A stretch of 64,000 nucleotides of DNA from Oribacterium sinus (GCF_014202695.1 NZ_JACHHH010000006.1:1-64000), one strand, 5' to 3'. Shown: positions 7,706 through 16,606, counted from the stretch's first letter. The notes: generated by a model from the sequence alone, not told the origin. Numbers and translations are program-made.

Positions 7706-8677
7706 ATGAAGTATTATTTTGCCCCATTGGAATCCATTACAGGCTATCCTCTTAGGAATGCCCATAGAGCTTTATTTCCGGAAACGGATGGATATTTTAG
7801 TCCCTTTATTTCTTCCAATGAGGAAGGACATTATACCGGAAGAATTGAACGAGATTGTGCAGTAGAGAACAATAATAGCTTAGTGCTGATTCCCCAAATT
7901 ATGGGAAATCGTCCGGAGTTTGTTCATGCGACTATGGAATATCTTGAGGGGTTGGGATATCAAGAGTGTAATTTAAATCTGGGCTGTCCCAGCGGGACCG
8001 TGGTGGCTAAGGGGAAAGGCTCCGGCATGCTTAGAAATCCAATGGTATTGGAAGACTTCTTTCAAGAGCTTTTTTCCTTGCTGAAGAATTCGAAAATGAA
8101 GGTCTCCATAAAGACAAGAATAGGTTTAAATACAGAAGGAGAATGGGAAGAGCTTTTTGCGGTATTCAATCATTTTCCTTTTTCGGAAATCATCGTTCAT
8201 CCCAGAACCCAAAAGCAGTATTATTCCGGCCGAGTGAATTTATCTTGTTTTCAAAATATTTGTAAATGCTCTAAGCTTCCCCTTGTATATAACGGAGATG
8301 TGGAAACAGGGGAGGATATTTTGTTTCTACAGGAAAAGTTTCCCCGGATTCAGGGGATAATGTGCGGACGAGGGCTCCTGTCCAATCCGGCTCTTTTTCG
8401 GGAGGCTCGAGGCGGAAAGGTTTTGGAGGAAGGAGAGTTTAAGGACTTTCTCAGTTTGGTGGAAGAGAATTTTGCCAAAGAAATTCAAGGAGAAAGAAAT
8501 ATATTGGCAAAGTACAAAGAATTTTGGAGTTATTTTGCCAAGTCCTACCGGGGCGGAGATAAGGGCTTAAAGGAGATTCGAAAGGCTAAAAATTTGGCGG
8601 AATACAAGGCGGCCAAATATCGCTTTTTTGCAGAAAGCCATTTTCAGGTAAGGGAGGGATTAAGCCTATGCTTTTAG
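7706..8677 (+). CDS. tRNA-dihydrouridine synthase family protein
   Basis: FMN-dependent reductase that reduces uridines in tRNA D-loops. The 323-residue protein has the expected TIM-barrel start (YYFAPLESITGYPLRN), the motif NLNLGCPSGTVVAKGKGSGM with catalytic Cys94, the RNA/phosphate-binding segment IKTRIGL, IIVHPRTQKQYYSG, and the FMN site YNGDVET…GIMCGRGLLSNP. A good ribosome site AGGAGA precedes it. It overlaps the next gene by 10 bases. Which D-loop position it modifies cannot be told from the sequence. Confidence 0.9.
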   Translation: MKYYFAPLESITGYPLRNAHRALFPETDGYFSPFISSNEEGHYTGRIERDCAVENNNSLVLIPQIMGNRPEFVHATMEYLEGLGYQECNLNLGCPSGTVVAKGKGSGMLRNPMVLEDFFQELFSLLKNSKMKVSIKTRIGLNTEGEWEELFAVFNHFPFSEIIVHPRTQKQYYSGRVNLSCFQNICKCSKLPLVYNGDVETGEDILFLQEKFPRIQGIMCGRGLLSNPALFREARGGKVLEEGEFKDFLSLVEENFAKEIQGERNILAKYKEFWSYFAKSYRGGDKGLKEIRKAKNLAEYKAAKYRFFAESHFQVREGLSLCF

Positions 8678-9756
8678 AGTATCCTCTTTTTTATCCGGAT
8701 TTTGCCTGTATAGGGAAGGCTTGTAAAGACAGCTGTTGCAAAGACTGGTTAATTGACATTGATTTTGATACTGCGGAAAAATATCAAAAAATGGGCGGTG
8801 CTTTAGGAGAGAAACTTAGCAAGAAGCTCCATAAAAAGGACGGCGAATTTTATTTTGAGGTGGAGAAGGATGGAAGATGTCCATTTCTTCAGGAGGATGG
8901 TCTTTGTGAAATTCAGAGAGAAAGGGGAGAAGAGGAGCTTTCCAAGGTCTGCGATGCTTATCCCAGAAAGGAATATATTGTTCATCCTTATATGCAGCTG
9001 GATCTGCATTTATCCTGTGAAGAGGCAGCTAAGGCTATTCTGTCCTGGAAAGGGGAACTGATTAGGGAAGAGGTGGAGGATGAAAGAATTTCCGAAGAGG
9101 AGGATATGCCGGAAAATAACTTTGACCGTAACGGACAGAATGAAAACCTGGTTTCTCTTTTGGCTTTTCGACAAAGTCTTTGGGAGGCCTTACCCGACTT
9201 TCCTAAGGATATTCATGGATTTTTTGCGGAGCTGAAAACGGTATTTTTACAGGGAGAAGAGATTTTGTTTTATGAAAATACAGCTTTTCCATATTGTAAA
9301 GAATTGGAAGCCTTGGAAAACGGATTAACGGAGCCGTTTTTTTCAGAGGAAAGCTTTAGAGAATATTGCAAAATGAATGAGGAAATTCAAGGGAGAGGCG
9401 AATTGTGGAAGAGTTTTCAGACCATTTTTCATAGGGCGGAAAAGGATTTGCAGAATAAAATGCAAAGCTTTTACAGAGAAAGAGAAAAGCTATATTTGGA
9501 AGAGTTTTGCAGATATTACACGTTTCGCTACTTAATGACAGGGTTAAAGAAAAAATCCATTTTGCCTTTATTTCATCTTATCAGAAAGTGTATTCTTTGG
9601 ATGGTTTATACGGATTCGCTCTTACAATATTATGCAAAGGAAGAGGAAAAAAAGCTTTTCTTCTATGGGGAGGAAAAGGCCTTTTTCAGGGTAGCGGTAT
9701 TCTTTTCCAAAGAGGTGGAACACCAAAAAAAGAATATGGATTTATTTCTGGAATAA
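8668..9756 (+). CDS. FliB-like Cys-cluster protein (flagellin lysine-N-methylase family)
   Basis: The 362-residue protein opens with a Cys-rich cluster (Cys14, Cys19, Cys23, Cys24), followed by GRCPFLQEDGLCEIQ and KVCDAYPR. This pattern is shared by the YkgJ/FliB family, which probably binds a metal or iron-sulfur cluster. FliB methylates flagellin lysines in Salmonella; in Clostridia homologues are usually annotated 'flagellin lysine-N-methylase' on similarity alone. The rest is helical with many Glu/Lys/Phe. Its start overlaps the dihydrouridine synthase gene by 10 bases, so translation is probably coupled. No flagellar gene lies in this window, so a different substrate is possible. Confidence 0.65.
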   Translation: MLLEYPLFYPDFACIGKACKDSCCKDWLIDIDFDTAEKYQKMGGALGEKLSKKLHKKDGEFYFEVEKDGRCPFLQEDGLCEIQRERGEEELSKVCDAYPRKEYIVHPYMQLDLHLSCEEAAKAILSWKGELIREEVEDERISEEEDMPENNFDRNGQNENLVSLLAFRQSLWEALPDFPKDIHGFFAELKTVFLQGEEILFYENTAFPYCKELEALENGLTEPFFSEESFREYCKMNEEIQGRGELWKSFQTIFHRAEKDLQNKMQSFYREREKLYLEEFCRYYTFRYLMTGLKKKSILPLFHLIRKCILWMVYTDSLLQYYAKEEEKKLFFYGEEKAFFRVAVFFSKEVEHQKKNMDLFLE

Positions 9757-9783
9757 AGAATAAAAAAACAGATGCAAAAATTT

Positions 9784-9810
9784 CAAAAAGCAGTATAATA
9801 GCTTTTTTGT
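9784..9810 (+). terminator. Weak terminator after the FliB-like gene
   Basis: CAAAAAGC (9784-9791) pairs with GCTTTTTTG (9801-9809). The loop contains TATAAT (9794-9799), which could instead serve as a -10 box for the next gene, although no good -35 is in place. Confidence 0.4.
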
Positions 9811-9905
9811 TGTAGGGGATTTGGAGTGGATTTCATGCAAAATGAATCTTCCGAAAAGAGCTTTTTTAAAAATGTGGCAGTTTAGTAAAAAAATAGGAGG
9901 GAAAG

Positions 9906-11390
9906 ATGGACAAGATCGGTTTTGATAATGAGCAGTATTTAAAAACCCAGTCAGAGCATATCAAGGAAAGAATTGCGAAGTTCGGCGGGAAGCTATATCT
10001 GGAATTTGGCGGAAAACTCTTTGACGACTATCATGCCAGCAGAGTATTGCCCGGATTTCATCCGGACAGTAAGATTCGGATGCTGGGAGAGCTTAAGGAT
10101 GATGCGGAAATCGTGATTGCTATCCATGCCGGTGATATAGAGAAGAATAAGGTCAGAGGCGATTTGGGCATTACCTATGATATGGATGTGCTTCGTTTAA
10201 TTGACGCCTTCCGGGGATATGGCCTTTATGTGGGTTCCGTGGTTTTAACTCGTTTTACCGGTCAGGAAAGCGCTATTGCTTATCAGCGTAAGCTTGAGTC
10301 CCTGGGAATAAAGGTCTATCGCCACTATTCCATTCCTTCCTATCCCTCCAATGTTCCCCTGATTATCAGTGACGAGGGCTTCGGAAAAAATGATTATATT
10401 GAAACCTCCCGCTCCTTGATTGTGGTAACAGCACCGGGACCGGGGTCAGGAAAGATGGCCGTTTGTCTTTCTCAGCTTTATCAAGAGCATAAGCATGGGG
10501 TAAATGCAGGATATGCCAAGTTTGAGACCTTCCCGATTTGGAATATTCCCTTGCAGCACCCTGTAAACCTGGCCTATGAAGCTGCTACAGCAGATTTAAA
10601 TGATATCAATATGATTGACCCATATCATTTGGAGGCTTACGGTGTAAGCACCGTAAACTATAATCGTGATGTGGAGGTCTTTCCGGTCTTAAAGGCCATG
10701 TTTAATAAAATTTACGGAAGCTCTCCCTACCAGTCACCTACGGATATGGGAGTCAATATGGCCGGAAACTGTATTATCGATGAGGACGCGGTTTGTAAGG
10801 CCTCTCAACAGGAAATTATCCGAAGATATTACGCGGCTTTGGTAGAAAAAAGAAAGGGAAGCATTTCTTCCGATATAGTGGAGAAGGAAGAGCTTTTAAT
10901 GGAGAAAGCCAATATCAGTATTGCGGATCGTCCCGTTGTTGCTGCTGCAAAACAAAAGGCGGAACTGACCAATGGCCCCGCTGCCGCAATTTCTCTTCCG
11001 GATGGCAGTATTGTTACCGGAAAGACCACTCCTTTATTGGGAGCTTGTGCAGCCATGCTGCTTAATGCATTGAAAAAATGTGCGGGACTTCCGGATGATT
11101 TAAAGGTGATTTCTCCGGAAATCATCGAGCCTATTCAGCATTTAAAGGTGGAGCATCTGGGAAATCATAATCCAAGACTTCATACCGATGAGATTTTGAT
11201 TGCTTTAACAATTTCCGCCAATACGGATGAAAATGCGGAGAAGTGTATGGAGCAGCTGGCACAGCTCAATCAGTGTGAAATGCATTCCACGGTGATTCTT
11301 TCTCAGATTGATGAGAAAACCCTTGGAAAATTGGGAATTCGTTTAAGCTGTGAGCCACAGTATCAAAATAAAAAATTATTCCATTCCTAA
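9906..11390 (+). CDS. UPF0371 (DUF1846) family protein
   Basis: The 494-residue protein matches the full length of the UPF0371/DUF1846 family. Typical segments are the start GFDNEQYLKTQSEHIKERI, GGKLYLEFGGKLFDDYHASR, DLGITYDMDVLRLID, and the P-loop-like VTAPGPGSGKMAVCLSQLY. The family has known structures with a nucleotide-binding-like N-terminal domain and is common in Firmicutes and oral or gut anaerobes, but its reaction is not known. It is a single gene with AGGAGGGA in front and a strong terminator behind. Confidence 0.9.
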   Translation: MDKIGFDNEQYLKTQSEHIKERIAKFGGKLYLEFGGKLFDDYHASRVLPGFHPDSKIRMLGELKDDAEIVIAIHAGDIEKNKVRGDLGITYDMDVLRLIDAFRGYGLYVGSVVLTRFTGQESAIAYQRKLESLGIKVYRHYSIPSYPSNVPLIISDEGFGKNDYIETSRSLIVVTAPGPGSGKMAVCLSQLYQEHKHGVNAGYAKFETFPIWNIPLQHPVNLAYEAATADLNDINMIDPYHLEAYGVSTVNYNRDVEVFPVLKAMFNKIYGSSPYQSPTDMGVNMAGNCIIDEDAVCKASQQEIIRRYYAALVEKRKGSISSDIVEKEELLMEKANISIADRPVVAAAKQKAELTNGPAAAISLPDGSIVTGKTTPLLGACAAMLLNALKKCAGLPDDLKVISPEIIEPIQHLKVEHLGNHNPRLHTDEILIALTISANTDENAEKCMEQLAQLNQCEMHSTVILSQIDEKTLGKLGIRLSCEPQYQNKKLFHS

Positions 11391-11460
11391 ACGTCGGATG
11401 CGTAAAGGGAATCAGTACAATAGAGCTATCCTATATTGTTTATCGGATACATAATTTAGA

Positions 11461-11520
11461 AAAAACTGTCGGGGAAATACTTATTGAAAGATAAAATAAG
11501 TCCTTGACGGTTTTTTCTTT
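11461..11520 (+). terminator. Terminator after the UPF0371 gene
   Basis: AAAAACTGTC (11461-11470) pairs with GACGGTTTTT (11506-11515), and an inner stem ACTTATT/AATAAGT (11479-11485/11495-11501) closes the loop. A T-rich tract follows. Confidence 0.8.
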
Positions 11521-11528
11521 TTTTATAA

Positions 11529-11716
11529 TTGTTAGTGTATACTAACAAAAAAACGACCTGTTAATTTTTTGTCTATTATGCACTCTGCACAAAAAATTAA
11601 TTCTTTTTTTAAACAGAAAGAAAAAGTTTTTTGTGTTATACTGCGAGTATGAACCCTAAGCTAGGGATGGAAGAGTCTATAGCAAGACGCAATAGCGTCT
11701 TGGCAAAGGAGAAAAA
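11529..11716 (+). promoter_or_regulatory. Palindrome-rich promoter and leader of the hydrogenase operon
   Basis: Four structures precede the hydrogenase genes. (1) A perfect dyad TTGTTAGT-gtat-ACTAACAA (11529-11548) looks like an operator; it resembles the redox-sensor Rex consensus TTGTTAA-N4-TTAACAA, but its half-sites lie two bases further apart. (2) 12-base inverted repeats, TTAATTTTTTGT (11561-11572) and ACAAAAAATTAA (11589-11600), are separated by 16 bases. (3) An extended -10, TGT-TATACT (11634-11642), has no good -35, which suggests activator dependence. (4) The transcribed leader has CCCTA/TAGGG and a perfect hairpin CAAGACGC-aata-GCGTCTTG ending just before the ribosome site AAAGGAG. 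Confidence 0.6.
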
Positions 11717-13552
11717 ATGAGCAGGTTAATAATTGTAACTGAAAATGAAGCCCAAAAAACCGTAGAAGGCCTTTACCGAGACATAGAGCGAAGAATTCAG
11801 GCGTCCCAGCCTGGTCTTTGTCCTGTTGACTTGGCGGAGGCTTTTGTTCATGTATGTCATTCCCAATCCTGTGGAAAGTGTACTCCCTGTAGAGTGGGAC
11901 TTGGACAGTTGGAAGGTCTGATTGAATCCGTATTGGACGGTTCTGCGGATATGGATACTTTAAAGACCATTGAGAAAACTGCAGAAGGAATCTATAACTC
12001 TGCAGATTGCGCCATCGGATTTGAAGCGGCGAAGATGGTGCTTAGAGGAATCCGCGGTTTCTACGAGGACTATGCGGAGCATGTACAGCATGGACGTTGT
12101 TTTGCCAAGCTAAGCCAGCCGGTTCCTTGCGTATCCCTTTGTCCTGCCCATGTAGACGTTCCCGGATATGTTTCTTTGATTCATGAAGGTCGTTACGGAG
12201 ATGCGGTACAGTTGATTCGAAAGGATAATCCCTTCCCTGCTGCCTGCGGTTTAATCTGCGAGCATCCCTGTGAGCTTCGTTGCAGAAGAACCATGGTGGA
12301 TAAGGCGATTAATATTCGTGGACTTAAGCGCTATGCGGTGGAGCATGAGGGAGAGATTCCCGCACCGAAGATTATGGATAAGACCGGAAAGAAGATTGCT
12401 ATCGTAGGTGGCGGTCCCTCCGGCTTAAGTGCTGCTTATTACCTTAGCATTATGGGACATGATGTTATGGTATATGAGCAGAGAAAGCAGCTGGGAGGAA
12501 TGCTCCGTTATGGAATTCCGGCTTATAGACTTCCCAGAGAAATCCTGGATCACGAAATTGACGGCTTAAAGAAGGCCGGCTTCCAGGTTAAGACGGATGT
12601 CTCCATCGGACATGATATCAGCTTAAAGGATTTAAGAAAGCAGTATGATGCGGTTTACGTATCTATCGGTGCCCACACAGATAAGAAGCTGGGTATTCCG
12701 GGAGAAGATGCTCAGGGCGTAATTTCCGCTGTAGAGATGCTTAGAAATATTGGAGATGATGATTATCCCGATTTTAGCGGCTTGAATGTCATTGTAGTGG
12801 GCGGAGGAAACGTGGCTATGGACGTGGCGCGTTCCGCAATTCGTCTGGGAGCAAAGACCGTAAAGATTGCCTACAGAAGACGTAGAGTAGATATGACCGC
12901 TCTACCGGAAGAGGTAGAGGGCGCAATCGCAGACGGTTGCGATATCGTAGAGCTTCATTCCCCGGTTCGCATTGAGAAGGATGAGAATGGACATTGTAAG
13001 GGTCTGGTGCTTAAGCCCCAGATTATTGGAGGAGTACGTTATGGAAGACCTTCCCCCAAGGATTCTCAGGCACCTGAAGTAGAGCTTAAGGCAGATCTGG
13101 TTCTGGTAGCCATCGGTCAGGGTATCGACTTCCGTAAGTTCGAGGAATATCAGGAAATTCCTATTGAATCCGGAAGAATTAATGCCTTAGATACCTCTGC
13201 ACTGAAGGATGTTGACGGCATTTTTGCAGGAGGAGACTGTGTAACCGGTCCTGCAACCGTAATTCGTGCGATTGCTGCAGGAAAGACTGCTGCGGCTAAC
13301 ATCGATGAGTACCTTGGCTACTGCCATGAGATTACCTCTGAAATCGAACTTCCACCGGTTCGTTTCGATGACAATGCACCTACCGGCCGTGTCAATATGA
13401 AAGAGCGTCCTGCCGATGAGCGGGTTAAGGACTTTAAGCTTATGGAGTACGGCATGACAGATGAAGAGGCTTGCCAAGAGTCGGGCAGATGTCTTCACTG
13501 TGATCACTTTGGTTATGGTATCTTTAAGGGAGGCAGAGAATGCAAATGGTAA
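11717..13552 (+). CDS. NAD(P)-dependent FAD oxidoreductase, NuoF C-terminal/GltD-type fusion, hydrogenase partner
   Basis: The 611-residue protein joins two modules. Residues about 35-110 form the iron-sulfur domain of NuoF/HydB proteins (SCGKCTPCR with Cys52, Cys55, Cys58, later Cys in NSADCAIG). Residues about 130-590 are a GltD/dihydropyrimidine-dehydrogenase type flavoprotein: Cys motifs CVSLCPAH and CGLICEHPCELRCRR for two [4Fe-4S] clusters, FAD site VGGGPSGLSAAYYL (about 229) and NAD(P) site VVGGGNVAMDVARSA (about 358). The N-terminal FMN/NADH-binding part of true NuoF is missing. It overlaps the hydrogenase gene by 13 bases, so it should pass electrons between NAD(P)H and the hydrogenase. 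I recall that HydDB group A2 hydrogenases are linked to such GltD-like proteins; whether it bifurcates electrons is open. Confidence 0.85.
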   Translation: MSRLIIVTENEAQKTVEGLYRDIERRIQASQPGLCPVDLAEAFVHVCHSQSCGKCTPCRVGLGQLEGLIESVLDGSADMDTLKTIEKTAEGIYNSADCAIGFEAAKMVLRGIRGFYEDYAEHVQHGRCFAKLSQPVPCVSLCPAHVDVPGYVSLIHEGRYGDAVQLIRKDNPFPAACGLICEHPCELRCRRTMVDKAINIRGLKRYAVEHEGEIPAPKIMDKTGKKIAIVGGGPSGLSAAYYLSIMGHDVMVYEQRKQLGGMLRYGIPAYRLPREILDHEIDGLKKAGFQVKTDVSIGHDISLKDLRKQYDAVYVSIGAHTDKKLGIPGEDAQGVISAVEMLRNIGDDDYPDFSGLNVIVVGGGNVAMDVARSAIRLGAKTVKIAYRRRRVDMTALPEEVEGAIADGCDIVELHSPVRIEKDENGHCKGLVLKPQIIGGVRYGRPSPKDSQAPEVELKADLVLVAIGQGIDFRKFEEYQEIPIESGRINALDTSALKDVDGIFAGGDCVTGPATVIRAIAAGKTAAANIDEYLGYCHEITSEIELPPVRFDDNAPTGRVNMKERPADERVKDFKLMEYGMTDEEACQESGRCLHCDHFGYGIFKGGRECKW

Positions 13553-15279
13553 ATTGTACAATCGATGGAAAAAAAGTATGTGTTCCGGAGCATACCACCA
13601 TCCTGGAAGCGGCTAAGGAAATTGGCGTTTATATCCCTACCCTCTGCTACTTCAAAGGCTTAAATGAAATTGGTGCTTGCCGTGTCTGCGTTGTAGAGGT
13701 GGAAGGAGACCAGAGACTCCATGCCGCTTGTAACAGCCCTGTGCTGGAGGGAATGGTAGTGCATACCAATTCCAAAAAGGCAAGAGAGGCCAGAAAATGT
13801 AACGTAGAGCTGATTTTATCTCAGCACAATGTTACCTGCACCACCTGTGTTCGTTCCGGGAACTGTGCGTTACAGCACGTTGCCAATGACTTAAATATTA
13901 TGGGAGAAAGCTTTCCTAAGGATTTACCGAAGCAAAAGGGATCCAAAAGCTTCCCCTTGATTCGAGAATATGACAAATGTATTAAGTGTATGCGTTGTAT
14001 TCAGGTCTGCGATAAGATTCAGGCTACCCATGTTTGGGATGTTATCAACAGTGGCGGAAAGAGTACGGTAGATGTTCGGGATTTCTATCGTTTGGAGGAT
14101 TCCCCCTGTTCTCTTTGCGGACAGTGTATTACCCATTGTCCTGTAGGTGCTCTTAGAGAAAGAGATGATACGGATAAGGTTTTGGATGCTTTAGATGATC
14201 CGGAGACCATTGTACTGGCACAGATCGCCCCATCCATTCGTACGGCATGGGGAGAGGAATTCGGCTTGGATGCGGAAGAAGCCTCTGTGCAGAGACTGGC
14301 CAGCTGCTTAAAGGAAATGGGATTTGACTATGTATTCGATACCGACTTTGCAGCGGATTTAACCATTATGGAGGAAGCTTCCGAGTTCTTACATAAGTTA
14401 ACCCATCAGGAAGGGGACTTCCCTATGTTTACCAGCTGCTGTCCGGGTTGGGTTAGATTTATTAAGAGTCATTATCCCGAGTATATTCCGCAGGTTTCTA
14501 CCTCCAAGTCTCCCCAGCAGATGTTCGGTGCTATTGCCAAGAGCTATTATGCGGATATTTTAAAGGTAAGCCCTAAGAAAATCTTCTCTGTCAGCATCAT
14601 GCCTTGTCTTGCGAAAAAAGCGGAATGCTCCTATCCCAATATGACGGACAGCGAAGGCAATTTTGATGTAGATGTAGCTTTAACCACAAGAGAGGTGAAT
14701 CGATTGATTCGGGCTATGCATATTTCACCCAAGAAGATGAAGGATGTAGAGCTGGATATGCCTTTAGGACTGGGCTCCGGTGCAGGTAATATTTTCGGTG
14801 CAACCGGCGGTGTTATGGAGGCGGCTTTACGTTCCGCATATTATCTGGCAACAGGAGAGAATCCGAATCCGGACGCTTTCAAGGATGTAAGAGGAATGGA
14901 CGGCTGGAAAGAATCCTCCTTTGATATTGCCGGCAATAAGCTAAAGATTGCCGTAGTTAACGGATTGGCCAATGCAGATCGCCTTTTAACAGCTCTAAAG
15001 AAGGGACAGGTGCATTATGACTTTGTAGAAGTCATGGCCTGCCCGGGAGGTTGTGTAGGCGGTGGTGGCCAGCCGATTCATGATCAGAAGGAAATGGCTG
15101 CCCATCGTGCACCGGTTCTCTATAAGCAGGATCGGGAAGGAACCCTTCGTTTCTGTCATGAGAATCCTTCTATCAAGCTGGTTTACCAGGATTATCTGGA
15201 GAAACCCCTATCTGAAAGAGCGGAAGAGCTTCTGCATACCAGTCAAAAGGGCTGGCTGATGCCGGGAGAAAGTGAATAA
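13540..15279 (+). CDS. [FeFe]-hydrogenase catalytic subunit (group A type)
   Basis: Makes or oxidises H2. The 579-residue protein has, in order, a plant-type [2Fe-2S] domain (Cys36, Cys47, Cys50, Cys64), a His-Cys cluster domain (SQHNVTCTTCVRSGNC, about 95-110), two [4Fe-4S] ferredoxin motifs (CIKCMRCIQVC and CSLCGQCITHCP), and the H-cluster domain. The three H-cluster signatures are TSCCPGW (about 297), MPCLAKKAE (about 353) and MACPGGCVGGGGQP (about 498). C-terminal end includes the small-subunit-like tail (PLSERAEELLHT). Translation starts inside the previous gene behind GGGAGG (13528-13533). No maturase genes (hydE, hydF, hydG) lie in this window. Cytoplasmic; no signal peptide. Confidence 0.96.
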   Translation: MQMVNCTIDGKKVCVPEHTTILEAAKEIGVYIPTLCYFKGLNEIGACRVCVVEVEGDQRLHAACNSPVLEGMVVHTNSKKAREARKCNVELILSQHNVTCTTCVRSGNCALQHVANDLNIMGESFPKDLPKQKGSKSFPLIREYDKCIKCMRCIQVCDKIQATHVWDVINSGGKSTVDVRDFYRLEDSPCSLCGQCITHCPVGALRERDDTDKVLDALDDPETIVLAQIAPSIRTAWGEEFGLDAEEASVQRLASCLKEMGFDYVFDTDFAADLTIMEEASEFLHKLTHQEGDFPMFTSCCPGWVRFIKSHYPEYIPQVSTSKSPQQMFGAIAKSYYADILKVSPKKIFSVSIMPCLAKKAECSYPNMTDSEGNFDVDVALTTREVNRLIRAMHISPKKMKDVELDMPLGLGSGAGNIFGATGGVMEAALRSAYYLATGENPNPDAFKDVRGMDGWKESSFDIAGNKLKIAVVNGLANADRLLTALKKGQVHYDFVEVMACPGGCVGGGGQPIHDQKEMAAHRAPVLYKQDREGTLRFCHENPSIKLVYQDYLEKPLSERAEELLHTSQKGWLMPGESE

Positions 15280-15320
15280 GATATTTTTCTACCATAGAGT
15301 TTTTTATCCTATACGGAGAT

Positions 15321-15378
15321 GGGACTGTAAAAATCAAAATAGTTTTCTTGTTTTGATTTTTTACAGTCCCTTCTCTTT
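15321..15378 (+). terminator. Strong terminator of the hydrogenase operon
   Basis: A 19-20-base stem runs from GGGACTGTAAAAAT (15321 on) to ATTTTTTACAGTCCC (ending 15370), followed by TTCTCTTTTTTT. Its left arm, 15324-15348, is 24/25 identical to 61210-61234, upstream of a different gene. Confidence 0.92.
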
Positions 15379-15617
15379 TTTTGCTCTAAAGCAGATATTG
15401 CACACCGGGCGGGTAATACTCGTTAAGATTATAAATTCATTTTTATTCATTAGTGCGAATAAAAATGATGAGTTTATGCGATATTAAAGACACAAAATAG
15501 AGTCTTTATTTGGTTGTGTCTTTTGATAAAATTAAAAAATTTATTGATAAAAAGAAAGATTCCAAGAATTGTCTAAAAAAAATGCAATCTGATGCCCAAA
15601 ATTCATTTTATTGTGTC
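15379..15617. other. Intergenic stretch between hydrogenase and opp operons
   Basis: No gene is seen. It holds a diverged copy of the palindromic repeat (about 15395-15430), an inverted repeat TCATTTTTATTC/GAATAAAAATGA (15437-15448/15457-15468), and a second hairpin AAAGACACAA/TTGTGTCTTT (15486-15495/15514-15523) followed by TTGATAAAATT. The last could act as a weak terminator or an operator. Confidence 0.6.
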
Positions 15618-15646
15618 TTGAAAGTCCGGGGCATATCGTGTATATT
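15618..15646 (+). promoter_or_regulatory. Promoter of the opp operon
   Basis: TTGAAA (15618-15623), a 17-base spacer and TATATT (15641-15646) lie 32 bases upstream of oppB, whose ribosome site is AAGGAGGG. Confidence 0.7.
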
Positions 15647-15678
15647 TCTCTGTAAATTCATTAAAGAAGGAGGGCGCT

Positions 15679-16596
15679 ATGCCAAAGTATATTTTAAAAA
15701 GGGCGATTATGTCCTTAATTACAGCCTTTTTGGTAGCAACATTAACATTTTTTGTTATGAATATGGTTCCGGGAGGGCCGTTCTTGTCCGAGAAGGCAGT
15801 AACGCCTCAGGCCCAGGCTGCTATGGAGGCGAAATATGGTTTGGATAAGCCCTTATTTCAGCAATACACCACCTATATGACCGGCATTTTAAAGGGAGAC
15901 TTCGGTTTATCCATTAAGAAGAGGGGAAGAACGGTATCCCAGATTATCGGGACAAAGTTTCCGGTTTCCGCGAAGGTGGGAGGACTTGCCCTAATCCTTG
16001 CAGTTTGCACCGGAATTCCTTTAGGGGCTGTAGCCGCATTTAACAGAGGAAAGTTTATTGATAACCTTTTGGTGGTTTTATCCACTGCAGGAATAGCCAT
16101 TCCTTCCTTTCTGTCCTCTACGATTTTAATTTATATCTTCACCACGAAGTTAAAATGGCTACCTTCTCTTGGCTTAAAGGATGCCCAAAGCTATATTATG
16201 CCGGTGGTGGCCTTGGCTTTATATCCCACCTTCTATATGGCACGATTGATGCGTTCTTCCATGCTGGATGTTATGGGGCAGGATTATATGAGAACCGCAA
16301 AGGCCAAGGGGGTTACAACTTTTAAAGCAATTTTCAAGCATGCCTTACGAAATGCAATCTTACCGGTAATTACTTATCTTGGACCCTTGCTTGCCGCTTT
16401 AATGACCGGTTCTTTCATCATTGAAAAGATTTTCAATATTCCGGGACTTGGTTCGGAGTTCGTAAGCTCTATTACCAGCCGAGATTATCCCATGATTATG
16501 GGAACCACCATTTTCCTGGCGGTATTTATTATTATCATGAACCTTTTCGTGGATATTGCTTATGCGATTGTGGATCCGAGAATTAAATTAAAGTAA
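15679..16596 (+). CDS. oppB: Oligopeptide ABC transporter permease OppB
   Basis: First membrane subunit of an Opp/Dpp-type importer. The 305-residue protein has the usual six transmembrane helices: an N-terminal helix (AIMSLITAFLVATLTFFVMN), the extracellular loop with YGLDKPLFQQY, and the cytoplasmic coupling loop (about residues 200-225: YMRTAKAKGV…FKHALRNAILPVIT) that contacts the ATPases. It heads a five- or six-gene run oppB-oppC-oppD-oppF-oppA with gaps of 0-10 bases through oppF. A promoter is visible upstream. Confidence 0.95.
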   Translation: MPKYILKRAIMSLITAFLVATLTFFVMNMVPGGPFLSEKAVTPQAQAAMEAKYGLDKPLFQQYTTYMTGILKGDFGLSIKKRGRTVSQIIGTKFPVSAKVGGLALILAVCTGIPLGAVAAFNRGKFIDNLLVVLSTAGIAIPSFLSSTILIYIFTTKLKWLPSLGLKDAQSYIMPVVALALYPTFYMARLMRSSMLDVMGQDYMRTAKAKGVTTFKAIFKHALRNAILPVITYLGPLLAALMTGSFIIEKIFNIPGLGSEFVSSITSRDYPMIMGTTIFLAVFIIIMNLFVDIAYAIVDPRIKLK

Positions 16597-16606
16597 GGAG
16601 AATAAA

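Noticed and set aside
11529-11548. Certain Rex-binding site
   Set aside because: Half-sites match TTGTTA/TAACAA, but the spacing is two bases longer than the consensus, so it is reported only as an operator-like dyad.
15272-15487. A 71-codon frame after the hydrogenase gene
   Set aside because: It reads through the strong terminator stem and two further inverted repeats, and has no ribosome site.
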